DNA of 64,000 bases from JTS-RE37 sp041743975 (lineage in GTDB: Bacteria > Bacteroidota > Bacteroidia > Flavobacteriales > Flavobacteriaceae): the NCBI GenBank assembly GCA_041743975.1, contig JBGTLT010000183.1, forward strand, positions 33,979 to 97,978, in the 5' to 3' direction. Positions 33,988 through 42,531 of the stretch are shown here, one piece after another (within the stretch, counting starts at the first letter, position 1; every line of letters starts with the position of its first letter). The notes beneath the pieces are model-generated. The model saw only the letters and a program-made list of their open reading frames with translations. It did not search any database and was not told the origin of the DNA. The translations under genes and the position numbers were made by a program.

Positions 33988-35268
33988 TCAATAATGGTCC
34001 CTCATCCATTCAAATACAAGCTGCATCTGTTGTTTGATCACAGCTGTGGGAACGGTAAAATGGTTGTTCATAAAACTGAAGATCAGGGTTTTCCCGGATC
34101 GGGTAACCAGGTAACCGCTGACACAATGGTTATTGCCCAGGGTTCCTGTTTTGGCAAACAGGTAGGGGTCGGGATTCCCGGGATACCAATCTTCCAGTGT
34201 TCCGGATACCCCGCCGGCCGCCATCAGGGCAAACAGTCGTTTTGACGGAATTTCCCTATATAATTCGGCAAGTACGGCCACCAGGGATTCCGGTGTGAAC
34301 AGGTTATACCGGGAGAGGCCGGAACCATCCACCCATCGCGGGGGTTGCCGGAGGCCTGCTAACTGGTTCTTAAGGATATATTCGCGCACAGTAGCGCTGC
34401 TGAGGGTATCCGAAAGCGTAGAAGATGCCTGTATCAGTAATTGCTCTGCCAGAAAGTTATCACTTTGCTGCATCATCCGCTGATATACCGAATCTGCAAC
34501 AACCCCATATAATACCCTTTTTTCAACGGGAGGCATGCTGCTGGTAACGGTCACACGTTTGCCCAGGGCCCTTTCCAGAAGGGCTTTGATAAGGGTACTG
34601 TCTGTCCTGAATGGGATTTCGATTGTATCGCTGCGGCCGCTATCAAAGAAAAAGCGATTGTGGTCCGGCTTGCGGGCGTTTCGGTAACTTATCCTCACAA
34701 TGCTGTCCGTAAAGAACGCTGGCTGCACAGTAAAGGAAGGAAGGTTGGATATTTTTGCCACATTGCCATATAAAGGTAATGCACTTCTTTCAGGTGCATA
34801 ACCGCTTTCGTAATCCTCCCAGGCCCAGCCCGGGCCAAACTTGTCTTCCTGGAAATTTGCCGGGTAAAATGCCAGATGGGGGTACCCCTTTAAAAATTGG
34901 ATGGCAGTACTGTCCTGAAAATAGGGATGTAATTGGGTTCCATCTCCCATACCCTCAAAAAAAAGTGTGTCGGACCGTACCGAGTACTGAAGTACGGGAA
35001 GGTTTTTGGGGAGTAGTTCCAGGGCGGTATAAAGGGTGAATATTTTGGTATTGCTTGCTGGTGTAAAATACCTCTGACTGTTTAAACGATATAGCGTATC
35101 CCGGGATTGGGGGTCATATACCAGGATGCCTGTAAAGTGATTGCTAAAAAATTCTGGATTTATAGCCCGTTCGATTTCCCTGGCCAGAGCAGGGTACTTT
35201 TGCGTGCTGCAAGATACCAATGATATGATAATCAGTATTATATGTAACCAAAATACGAATAGTTTCAA
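33988..35268 (-). CDS. dacB: PBP4-type D-alanyl-D-alanine carboxypeptidase/endopeptidase (peptidase S13), lipoprotein
   Basis: 426 residues. A hydrophobic leader ends SLVSC (Cys20), so the enzyme is lipid-anchored in the periplasm. All three penicillin-binding motifs are present: SNTK with Ser72 and Lys75, SDN at 269-271, and KTG at 373-375. It trims D-Ala from stem peptides or cuts cross-links during wall remodelling. It is about 50 residues shorter than E. coli PBP4, which suggests reduced insert domains. Not in an operon with neighbours. Confidence 0.93.
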   Translation of the reverse strand: MKLFVFWLHIILIIISLVSCSTQKYPALAREIERAINPEFFSNHFTGILVYDPQSRDTLYRLNSQRYFTPASNTKIFTLYTALELLPKNLPVLQYSVRSDTLFFEGMGDGTQLHPYFQDSTAIQFLKGYPHLAFYPANFQEDKFGPGWAWEDYESGYAPERSALPLYGNVAKISNLPSFTVQPAFFTDSIVRISYRNARKPDHNRFFFDSGRSDTIEIPFRTDSTLIKALLERALGKRVTVTSSMPPVEKRVLYGVVADSVYQRMMQQSDNFLAEQLLIQASSTLSDTLSSATVREYILKNQLAGLRQPPRWVDGSGLSRYNLFTPESLVAVLAELYREIPSKRLFALMAAGGVSGTLEDWYPGNPDPYLFAKTGTLGNNHCVSGYLVTRSGKTLIFSFMNNHFTVPTAVIKQQMQLVFEWMRDHY

Positions 35269-35404
35269 ATGGATTTAATTGAGCAAAGTTTCCGGTGACC
35301 TAATTTAACATGAATTTATCCATATTTTAACGGATCCCGGATACTATTATATACCATTTTTTGGTTAAATTCGTTATAACATCTAACTAAAATAATCTGA
35401 GAAT

Positions 35405-35602
35405 ATGGCTAGAGCTATGTTGGAGTATACTAAAACTGTCCTCCAAAAAGTAAGTTTTGATGCTAAATTATTCAGCAAAGAACTGAAAAAGGCGATATCC
35501 AGACTTTTACCTTCGGAAATTGAAGAATTAAAACGCTGGTTGTTGCAGTTCATCACCGACAAACCGGAATTACGACCGAGTTTGGTTTACTTAAAAGACT
35601 AG
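35405..35602 (+). CDS. Small conserved flavobacterial protein of unknown function
   Basis: 65 residues. A helical, basic protein beginning MARAMLEYTKTVLQKVSFD, with LFSKELKKAISRLLPSEIEELKRWL in the middle; I recall very similar short proteins in many Bacteroidota, always unnamed. Its own terminator follows at once, so it is expressed alone. Charged amphipathic helices would fit a regulator or an RNA/ribosome-binding role, but nothing shows this. Confidence 0.8.
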   Translation: MARAMLEYTKTVLQKVSFDAKLFSKELKKAISRLLPSEIEELKRWLLQFITDKPELRPSLVYLKD

Positions 35603-35603
35603 T

Positions 35604-35637
35604 AAAATGGCTGCCTTCAGGTGGCCATTTTCTGTTT
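35604..35637 (+). terminator. Terminator after the small conserved gene
   Basis: AAAATGGC/GCCATTTT form an 8-base stem around a 12-base loop, with the T-run inside the right arm and TCTGTTTT after it. It starts two bases past the TAG. Confidence 0.7.
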
Positions 35638-35826
35638 TCACGGGTTACAGGATTGCTATTTTGTTACCTGAGCCGGGATGTCTTTCCATAAGGTAATCCT
35701 CAATCAAAACCGCCGTGGCATTTGTATCAAACCTCCCTGCAATTTTATCTGAAATTCTCCATGAGAAAGCCTTTATAGTTAAGTTTAACCGCCAACCATT
35801 CAATCCCGGGTGAGTGGATGAAACCA

Positions 35827-36768
35827 TTACTTTTTGCCCACAGGACTGATGATCTTTACATCCTGGAAGGCAATGGCACCCCTCACGATTCCTGAAATAA
35901 CTCCCTGCAGGGCTTCTGTGATCTGGATTTTCAACTCCTTCTTATGGTAAATAAGACTCACTTCCCGGGCCGGCGGTGGATCCTGGAAGAATTTAAGACT
36001 CTTATTTTTCTGCGGATCCAGTTCCAGGGTATTCAGGTAGGGGAGAAGTGTCATCCCCAGGCCTTCATCGGCCAGGTTAACCATCGTTTCAAAACTGCCG
36101 CTATGCAGTTGAAAATGATCGTCCGGATGATTTTTGGTGGATTTGCATAAATTGATCACCCCTTCCCTGAAACAATGCCCATCCTGGAGTAATAAAATAT
36201 CACTGATATCCAAATCGTCCCGGCTCAGTTTATCCCGGCTGCTTAACCGATGGTTTAGAGGTACATAACCCACGAAAGGTTCATAATATAATGGTCTTTC
36301 CTTAATAAATTCGATCTCCAGAGGGGTTGCCGCAATGCCCGCATCCAGATGGCCGGCCTGAATGTTCCGGATCAGGCTTTCCGTACTCTGCTCCTTAATG
36401 ATAAGGGTGACCTTTGGGTATTTCTTTATAAAAGCCTTCAGGAACATAGGCAGCAGGGTAGGCATAATAGTGGGGATGATGCCCAGGGTATACTGCCCCC
36501 CTATAAATCCTTTTTCCTGGTCTACAATGTCCTTGATCCGCTCGGCTTCATATACTATATTTTTGGCCTGTGCCACTATTTTTTTACCAGCCTCCGTTAT
36601 GGATATCGGTTTTTTGCTCCGGTCGAAGATCAGGATATCCAGTTCATCCTCCAACTTCTGGACCTGCATGCTCAACGTGGGCTGGGTAACAAAGCTCTTT
36701 TCGGCTGCAAGGGTAAAGTTCCGGTATTCTGCAACAGCCAGTACATATTGTAATTGGGTTATCGTCAT
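35827..36768 (-). CDS. oxyR: OxyR, LysR-type hydrogen peroxide sensor
   Basis: 313 residues. The LysR helix-turn-helix (about 1-60: FTLAAEKSFVTQPTLSMQVQKLE) is followed by the effector domain with GIAATPL and DEGLGMTLLP segments. LLLQDGHCFREGVINLC carries Cys199 and Cys208, the same numbers and spacing as the peroxide-sensing disulfide pair of E. coli OxyR. Oxidation of this pair activates peroxide-defence genes. It is transcribed away from dps with a palindrome between, the classic OxyR arrangement. Confidence 0.94.
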   Translation of the reverse strand: MTITQLQYVLAVAEYRNFTLAAEKSFVTQPTLSMQVQKLEDELDILIFDRSKKPISITEAGKKIVAQAKNIVYEAERIKDIVDQEKGFIGGQYTLGIIPTIMPTLLPMFLKAFIKKYPKVTLIIKEQSTESLIRNIQAGHLDAGIAATPLEIEFIKERPLYYEPFVGYVPLNHRLSSRDKLSRDDLDISDILLLQDGHCFREGVINLCKSTKNHPDDHFQLHSGSFETMVNLADEGLGMTLLPYLNTLELDPQKNKSLKFFQDPPPAREVSLIYHKKELKIQITEALQGVISGIVRGAIAFQDVKIISPVGKK

Positions 36769-36803
36769 CGGGTTATAATTTCCACCAATAAATGTATAAA
36801 AAC

Positions 36804-36824
36804 TATCAATTAAATTTATTGATA
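36804..36824. promoter_or_regulatory. Perfect 7-base palindrome between oxyR and dps, likely OxyR operator
   Basis: TATCAAT, seven bases, ATTGATA; the arms are exact inverted copies. It lies between the two divergent starts and its right arm overlaps the -33 TTG of the proposed dps promoter, where a LysR-type activator or repressor would be expected to bind. Assignment to OxyR is by position. Confidence 0.55.
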
Positions 36825-36849
36825 TTTCAATTTATATATGATAAATTTA
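36819..36849 (+). promoter_or_regulatory. Probable dps promoter
   Basis: TTG (36819-36821), 20 bases, TAAATTTA (36842-36849), seven of eight positions of the Bacteroidota -7 box. The dps start codon is 24 bases after the box. Confidence 0.55.
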
Positions 36850-36872
36850 TACAGAATACTAATTTAGAACAC

Positions 36873-37352
36873 ATGAAAATGAATAGCATTGGGCTTAGTA
36901 CCCAGAACTCAACCGCACTAAGTGAAGACCTTAATATATTGCTTGCAAATTTTCAACGGTATTATCAAAATTTAAGGGGGATCCACTGGAACATAAAGGG
37001 GAAACGATTTTTCGACCTACATCCGAAATTTGAAGAATTATATACCGACGCCAACATGAAGGTTGACGAAATTGCCGAGCGTATCCTTACACTCGGTGGA
37101 GTACCACTGCACACCTTTGAAGATTATATGGCTCATAAGGGCGTACCGGTTGGAAAAAATATTACAGCCGATGAAAAAGCCATTCGGCTGATCGTTGATT
37201 CCCTGAAGGAGTTATTGGTTATTGAAAGGCGCATCCTGGATGCTTCAGCAGAAGCCAATGATGAGGGAACAAATGCCATGATGAGCGATTTTATAACGGA
37301 ACAGGAAAAAACGGTCTGGATGATGAAGGCCTGGCTGACGGAAGAAATATAA
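36873..37352 (+). CDS. dps: Dps DNA-protecting ferritin-like protein
   Basis: 159 residues from the ATG at 36873 (an upstream frame start at 36792 is inside the promoter). The ferroxidase residues of Dps are seen in RGIHWNIKGKRFFDLHPKFEELY and DANMKVDEIAERI. It forms a dodecamer that stores iron oxidised with peroxide and shields DNA. The divergent oxyR gene and the palindrome between them indicate peroxide induction. Confidence 0.94.
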   Translation: MKMNSIGLSTQNSTALSEDLNILLANFQRYYQNLRGIHWNIKGKRFFDLHPKFEELYTDANMKVDEIAERILTLGGVPLHTFEDYMAHKGVPVGKNITADEKAIRLIVDSLKELLVIERRILDASAEANDEGTNAMMSDFITEQEKTVWMMKAWLTEEI

Positions 37353-37385
37353 TATATTCTTTAACAAGTCAGGATTTGCCCTTTT

Positions 37386-37877
37386 TTACAGGATCAGTTC
37401 CATTTGTATATTACTGCGCTTATAGGGAGAAGGCTTAGCTTCAACCTCCCTGAATCCTAATTTGCGATAAAGGGCAATCGCCGGTTCCAGCACTGTATTG
37501 CTTTCAAGGTAGATCTTACCGGCTCCCAGGGACCTACCTTTTTCAATCACTGCATTACCAAGCATCCGGCCAATACCCTTCCCCCGAGCCTTAGGAGACA
37601 CTCCCATCTTTGCAAGTTCATAATCATATTCCGGATGTTGGGATTTGATCAGGGCACAAACGCCTGCTGGTTCTCCATCATACAGGGCAACCAGGATATG
37701 GCCCCCCGGATCCAGGATATATTCCCTTGGGTGGTCCAGTGCCTGGTAATCCAAAGGTTCCATTTTGAAATAGTGTCGTATCCAGGCTTCATTCAGGCTT
37801 TTAAAATAAGGTTGATGCCTGTCCTCATAAGCAATGATTGTGGCCTGTCGGACTTCAGGATTGCCGGATTTCTTCAT
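37386..37877 (-). CDS. GNAT-family N-acetyltransferase
   Basis: 163 residues from the ATG at 37877; the open frame continues 97 codons upstream but that part overlaps the divergent GH26 gene and has no family features. Acetyl-CoA binding motif A is KMGVSPKARGKGIGRML, with the later LESNTVLEPAIALYRKLGFRE strand-helix. GNAT enzymes acetylate amines on proteins, antibiotics or metabolites; the substrate is open. Converges with dps by 33 bases. Confidence 0.9.
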   Translation of the reverse strand: MKKSGNPEVRQATIIAYEDRHQPYFKSLNEAWIRHYFKMEPLDYQALDHPREYILDPGGHILVALYDGEPAGVCALIKSQHPEYDYELAKMGVSPKARGKGIGRMLGNAVIEKGRSLGAGKIYLESNTVLEPAIALYRKLGFREVEAKPSPYKRSNIQMELIL

Positions 37878-38118
37878 AACCAATGATTTAAAGAATGCTG
37901 GAACTGCCCTGCCATTCATCCTATTTTTTAATCCCGGGTAGCAGGAAAAAGAATGGGGACCGATACAGTACTTTAAAATTACCATAATCCCCTGCAACCT
38001 GCAACTAAACCGTAAACCTGTGACTGGCGCGGGGAGGAACCCTGCCGGGGATGCAAGTCGTTGGTTGCCCGGTAATTTTCGGAATGATTTTTGGGATAGC
38101 AAATGAAAGGACCATTCG

Positions 38119-39237
38119 ATGCGACTGTTTGTATTTAGCATAGCCCTGATACTGTTGAGCGCCTGCAACCCAGGGGAAGCAGCGGATCAGTTTATACCCC
38201 CGACTCAAGCTACGATTCCTGAACAAGGGGACCCCGGTAGCGTCAGGGATGGATCCACTGGTTCCGATTTCAGGAATAAGGGTACCATTCTGGCCTATTT
38301 TGATGAATTGATTACCAATGGGCAGATCGTGGCAGGGCAGCAATGCGGGGACCGCCCGGACCTTACCAATGATTACTATCAGGACTTTGTAGCACGCCTC
38401 GCCGGGAAGACCAATAAATATGCAGGTATCGCAGGAGCGGAATTCGGGAATTATTCAGGAAGCAACTATCCTGTGAAAACCTTGGTTCAACACTGGGATG
38501 AAGGCGGTTTGGTCACTATAAGCTGGCATGCAGATAATCCGTTTGAGAAGGGAGTTGATGCTTATTGGAATGTTGGGGAAAACAGGGTTCTACCAAACCT
38601 CACATCCCTGTTGAAGACCGCCCCTGAGAGCGCAGAAAAATCATGTTACCGGAAGGAGGTCGATGCCGTGGCCGGAGCATTGCAACAGTTGCGGGATGCC
38701 GGGGTTACCGTAATTTGGAGGCCCTTCCCTGACATGAACGGCGATCAATTCTGGTGGGGGATCCATACTGCCCAGGATCAGGAATCCACTATAAAAGGAT
38801 TTAAGTTGCTATGGCGGGATCTCTACGCAACGCTTACGGATGATTATGGATTGGACAACCTTATATGGACGTATTCGGTTTTGCCATTTCAAAGATGGAA
38901 TGCGCCGGTAACGTCCTGCTACCCGGGATCCGATTATGTTGACCTGGTGGGCATGGATTATTACGGGCCAACCGCGGATTTTCCGGATTTCAACTCCCTG
39001 CAATCACTTGGCAAAACCCTTGTGGTCAGTGAAACCGGCCCCTCCGGCAATGCTATGGGCAGCTGGGATGAACTCCGGCTTATAACAGCCCTAGCCGGGA
39101 AAGCTGCCTATTTTTTGCAATGGCACAGTTTTCCGGGCGAGGCCCTGGCCATTCAGGATAATTTAAAGGCCAATGACCTGATGAATTCTAACAAGGTGGT
39201 CACAAGGGATGAGATTGAGATCCGGCCCCTGGATTAA
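38119..39237 (+). CDS. GH26-like lipoprotein with altered acid/base residue
   Basis: 372 residues. Lipobox LILLSAC (Cys16). GH26 endo-mannanase framework: HWDEGGLVTISWHADNPF, then VIWRPFPDMNGDQFWWG, YVDLVGMDYYG and LVVSETGPSG. In active GH26 enzymes the acid/base segment reads RP-HEMNG; here His is Pro and Glu is Asp205 (codon 38731-38733). The nucleophile Glu305 in SETGP is retained. So substrate or mechanism may differ, or activity is weak. Usual targets are beta-mannans and related beta-glycans. Convergent with the next gene and overlapping it by four bases. No other carbohydrate enzyme is adjacent. Confidence 0.85.
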   Translation: MRLFVFSIALILLSACNPGEAADQFIPPTQATIPEQGDPGSVRDGSTGSDFRNKGTILAYFDELITNGQIVAGQQCGDRPDLTNDYYQDFVARLAGKTNKYAGIAGAEFGNYSGSNYPVKTLVQHWDEGGLVTISWHADNPFEKGVDAYWNVGENRVLPNLTSLLKTAPESAEKSCYRKEVDAVAGALQQLRDAGVTVIWRPFPDMNGDQFWWGIHTAQDQESTIKGFKLLWRDLYATLTDDYGLDNLIWTYSVLPFQRWNAPVTSCYPGSDYVDLVGMDYYGPTADFPDFNSLQSLGKTLVVSETGPSGNAMGSWDELRLITALAGKAAYFLQWHSFPGEALAIQDNLKANDLMNSNKVVTRDEIEIRPLD

Positions 39238-40184
39238 TCGATCTGCCCCCATAATTTTTCCAGTAGCGCTTTGGTAGCAATGATCCCATCCGGTTCCGAC
39301 ATGGATTCACCTTCAAATTCAATCCCGATATAGCCCCTAAAATCCGATGCTTTAATCAGTTGGAGGAGTTCAGGGTAGTTGATTTGTGTTTCATTGCCCG
39401 CTGCATCAAACCGGTACGATTTAGCACTCACACCTTTTGCATAGGGCAACAACGTGGCCACGCCTTTATAGGGGTCAAATGTATTCAGGCACCTTCCGCC
39501 CTGGGTGCTGCCCCATTCCATATCAAGGCACCAATTCCCAAAATCAGGCAGGGTACCCAGAAAGGGATTATTGACTTCCTTTATGATGTCCACCACAAAT
39601 CCTGCATCGGAGGTGTGCAACCCGTGATTTTCGATCAGGATGTGGATCCCTTCTTTTTCACCCAGGGAGGCAAGGCTCCCAAGTCCGTCTGTCAGGGTTG
39701 CTTTCAGGGCTTCCCGGGTCCCGTTGCCGAAAGCATTCACCCTGATGGAGTGGCATCCCAGGATATGGGCGGCATGTATCCATTTTCGGTGGTTTTCCAC
39801 AGCTTTAGCGCGGTCCGAATCATCAGTGCTTCCCAGGAAACCTTCATTATCAACCATGATCAACAGGTTTTTTACACCTTCATTATCCGCCGCGGATTTC
39901 AACCGCAACCAGTAGTCTTCCTTTCCAGCTTCCTGAGCATAAAATTTATTGACATATTCCACAGCTGAAAGGCCATAGGAATTCCGGGCAATTGCTGGAA
40001 AGTCAGCTGCCTTGACATCCCCTTTTTCAAGTGACCTGTGCAAGGACCATTGTGCCAGGGATAGTTTTAGTTCTTTCATATGTAAGGATTGGGATTTTCC
40101 CCTGGCATGGGAGTAGAACAGCGGTAAAGTTAATGCTGTACCCCCCAGTGCTGTCTGCCTGATGAACCTGCGTCTGTTTAACAT
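39234..40184 (-). CDS. Tat-exported sugar phosphate isomerase/epimerase-fold protein
   Basis: 316 residues. Twin-arginine leader NRRRFIRQTALGG, so it folds in the cytosol before export. The rest is a xylose-isomerase-like TIM barrel: AQWSLHRSL, LLIMVDNEGFLG, IRVNAFGNGT, ILIENHGLH (metal-binding Glu) and PDFGNWCLD, GYIGIEFEGE. Periplasmic members of this family in Bacteroidota are often found with polysaccharide or sugar-alcohol genes, but specific reactions are rarely known. Its last four bases overlap the end of the convergent GH26-like gene. Confidence 0.87.
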   Translation of the reverse strand: MLNRRRFIRQTALGGTALTLPLFYSHARGKSQSLHMKELKLSLAQWSLHRSLEKGDVKAADFPAIARNSYGLSAVEYVNKFYAQEAGKEDYWLRLKSAADNEGVKNLLIMVDNEGFLGSTDDSDRAKAVENHRKWIHAAHILGCHSIRVNAFGNGTREALKATLTDGLGSLASLGEKEGIHILIENHGLHTSDAGFVVDIIKEVNNPFLGTLPDFGNWCLDMEWGSTQGGRCLNTFDPYKGVATLLPYAKGVSAKSYRFDAAGNETQINYPELLQLIKASDFRGYIGIEFEGESMSEPDGIIATKALLEKLWGQID

Positions 40185-40296
40185 AAAATTGAATTTTTTC
40201 CTTAGCCAGGGTTTCTTTTACTATTGCTTACCCTTCAGCAAATCAGCTGTTCCGGGCCGCCGCGAACAGAAACTGCTTGCAACTACCAATGTTTGC

Positions 40297-42321
40297 CTAT
40301 TTGCCCTTATACTTATCAAACCATGCCAATATGCTGGCGACCTTTGCGATGAGGTTACTGGGTTTGGCTGCAATCTCATGTGAAGCGCCCGGGATCCGTA
40401 CCATGGCTGTCTCCACCTGCTGGAGTTTGAGGGCGGCATAAAACTGTTCCGATTCAGCAATGGGGGTCCTGTAATCATCTTCCCCGGTCAGCAGCATTGT
40501 TGGGGTTTTAACATTGCCCACATAGGTCAGGGGTGACCTTTGGAGGTAACTGGCTGGGTCTTCCCAGGGTTTATTCGGGAACCAGTATTTATAGAAAAAC
40601 CCCGGACTATCAGAATAAAGGACGAAACTATACCAATTGATGACAGGTTTTGCCACAACCGCAGCTTTGAACCTGTTGGTTTTCCCAACGATCCACGCGG
40701 TCAGCACCCCGCCTCCGCTGCCACCGGTCACAAAAAGGTTCTGTTCATCGATATAGCCTTTTTGTATCACGGCATCCACCCCCGACATGAGGTCGTCGTA
40801 ATCATGATTGGGATAGTCATGGTGTATAAGGTTACCAAATTCCTCCCCGTAACCCGTACTGCCCCGTGGGTTTGTATACAGTACCACATAGCCAGCGGCG
40901 GCATACAACTGGATTTCTGCAGAGAACACGATTCCATAGCTGGCAAAAGGGCCACCGTGAATTTCCAGGATCAGGGGGTATTTTTTTGCCGGATCAAAAT
41001 TCGGCGGGGTAACGATCCATCCCTGTACCTTTCGCTGATCAAATGAGGATTCCCACCATAGTTCGGTAACCTTCCCGAGATTCCTGAACGAGAACAGGTC
41101 GGCATTCAAATGCGTGATCCGCCTGGTTTCTCCTTTATGGAAGGTAGCAAGGTCTGCAGGATGTTCTGTCCCCCCTAAAGTATAAGCGATCCGGGCATTG
41201 CCGGAGACGGAAAATGCTGCAGCATTATAGGGCCTGCCCAGTGATAAACCCCCGAGTCCTTTTGTAAGCTCCGTTACCTTACCACCTGGAGAAATGGTAC
41301 CAATTTTGGTGTCTCCTTCTTCATCATACTGAAAGTAAAGGCTTTTTCCATCTTCAGACCATGCTATCCCGGAAATATCCCGGTCCAGGTCCCCGGACAG
41401 AAGGCGCGCCTGAGAACCATCCGTATTCATAGTATATAATTTTGTTACCTGATACCCCTGGTACCGGTCATCAAAACCCAGATAGGCCAGGGAAGTTCCA
41501 TCCGGTGAAAGGGCAGGGCTGAAATCCGGGCCGGTTCTGCTGGTAAGGGGGGTTATGGCACCATCGGCAAGGGTGATGCTATAGATCTCGCTATTATTGG
41601 GTTCCAGGTCGTGCCCGGGATGCAAATTGGCGGAAAAACAGAGCCACTTGCCATCCTTTGACCAGATAGGTGCCCCATGGTCATTTTCCGTATTTGTTAA
41701 TTGCCGGGGGGTTCCCCCGTCGGTGGATAAGACAAACAACTGCTCATTGCCGCTTTTGTAATAGCCTTCACCATCCCCCCGGTAGTTCATCTTATCAATA
41801 TAAACAGGGGGTTTGTTCCAGGTAGCCCCTTCCGGCTTTGCAGGCAGTTTTACGATGGATTCCTGATTCATGGGCACGAACATGGTAAACGCAAGGTACC
41901 GGTCATCGTGGGACCAGGATACTGCGCCAGGGGTATGGGGTGTGTTGGTAAGGGCCATGGTTTCACGGGTATCCATATACATCAGGTAGAGCTTCATTTT
42001 ATCATCCCGTGCATTGGACTTATAGATGATCTTTGAACCATCATGGGACCACCTTGGATATATATCATTATGGTTCCCCGTTGTGAGGGCCCGGTTACCG
42101 GAACCATCATAATTGACCATCCAAAGATTGGAAAGGTTCCGGTCTGTCATAATGTCCTTAAAGTTGCGCACATAAATGATTTTGGATCCATCCGGGGAGA
42201 TTTGGGGGTCGGATACATATTCCATTTCGAATATATCCAGCAGTTGCAGTTCGGTTGGCGCCTGGGCCAGGGAAATGGACATATATAAAAAGAGCAAAGA
42301 GCAATACAGGAATTTTATCAT
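40297..42321 (-). CDS. Secreted S9-family prolyl oligopeptidase/acylaminoacyl peptidase
   Basis: 674 residues with a signal peptide ending SLAQA. N-terminal beta-propeller (about 25-400; repeated SPDG, SWSHDDRYLAF, WSKDGKWL blade motifs) and C-terminal alpha/beta-hydrolase. Catalytic Ser535 lies in FVTGGSGGG, Asp in LLTGEDDYRTP, His in GASHEIA. Periplasmic peptide degradation is the expected role. Common in flavobacteria that live on protein. No operon partner is close. Confidence 0.93.
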   Translation of the reverse strand: MIKFLYCSLLFLYMSISLAQAPTELQLLDIFEMEYVSDPQISPDGSKIIYVRNFKDIMTDRNLSNLWMVNYDGSGNRALTTGNHNDIYPRWSHDGSKIIYKSNARDDKMKLYLMYMDTRETMALTNTPHTPGAVSWSHDDRYLAFTMFVPMNQESIVKLPAKPEGATWNKPPVYIDKMNYRGDGEGYYKSGNEQLFVLSTDGGTPRQLTNTENDHGAPIWSKDGKWLCFSANLHPGHDLEPNNSEIYSITLADGAITPLTSRTGPDFSPALSPDGTSLAYLGFDDRYQGYQVTKLYTMNTDGSQARLLSGDLDRDISGIAWSEDGKSLYFQYDEEGDTKIGTISPGGKVTELTKGLGGLSLGRPYNAAAFSVSGNARIAYTLGGTEHPADLATFHKGETRRITHLNADLFSFRNLGKVTELWWESSFDQRKVQGWIVTPPNFDPAKKYPLILEIHGGPFASYGIVFSAEIQLYAAAGYVVLYTNPRGSTGYGEEFGNLIHHDYPNHDYDDLMSGVDAVIQKGYIDEQNLFVTGGSGGGVLTAWIVGKTNRFKAAVVAKPVINWYSFVLYSDSPGFFYKYWFPNKPWEDPASYLQRSPLTYVGNVKTPTMLLTGEDDYRTPIAESEQFYAALKLQQVETAMVRIPGASHEIAAKPSNLIAKVASILAWFDKYKGK

Positions 42322-42531
42322 ATGGTTGGTATTCGAAACGATTGGTCAGGTAGTTCCATTGTTTAGAGGTTATTTACAACACACAGCTAAAAAGTTCAGC
42401 TGAATAGTTTAAATGTATGAAACCTGCAGCATGCAGCAAAAATTATTTCAGGGATAGTACTAGTGCTGGAGCTAAGCAGGGACTACAGCAGCTAAAAACC
42501 TTAAAAACGCAGCTGCTTCACAACCCGGGAA

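Noticed and set aside
37878..38168. Long N-terminal extension of the GNAT gene
   Set aside because: It overlaps the divergent GH26-like gene and shows no domain; the inner ATG gives a normal-length GNAT protein.
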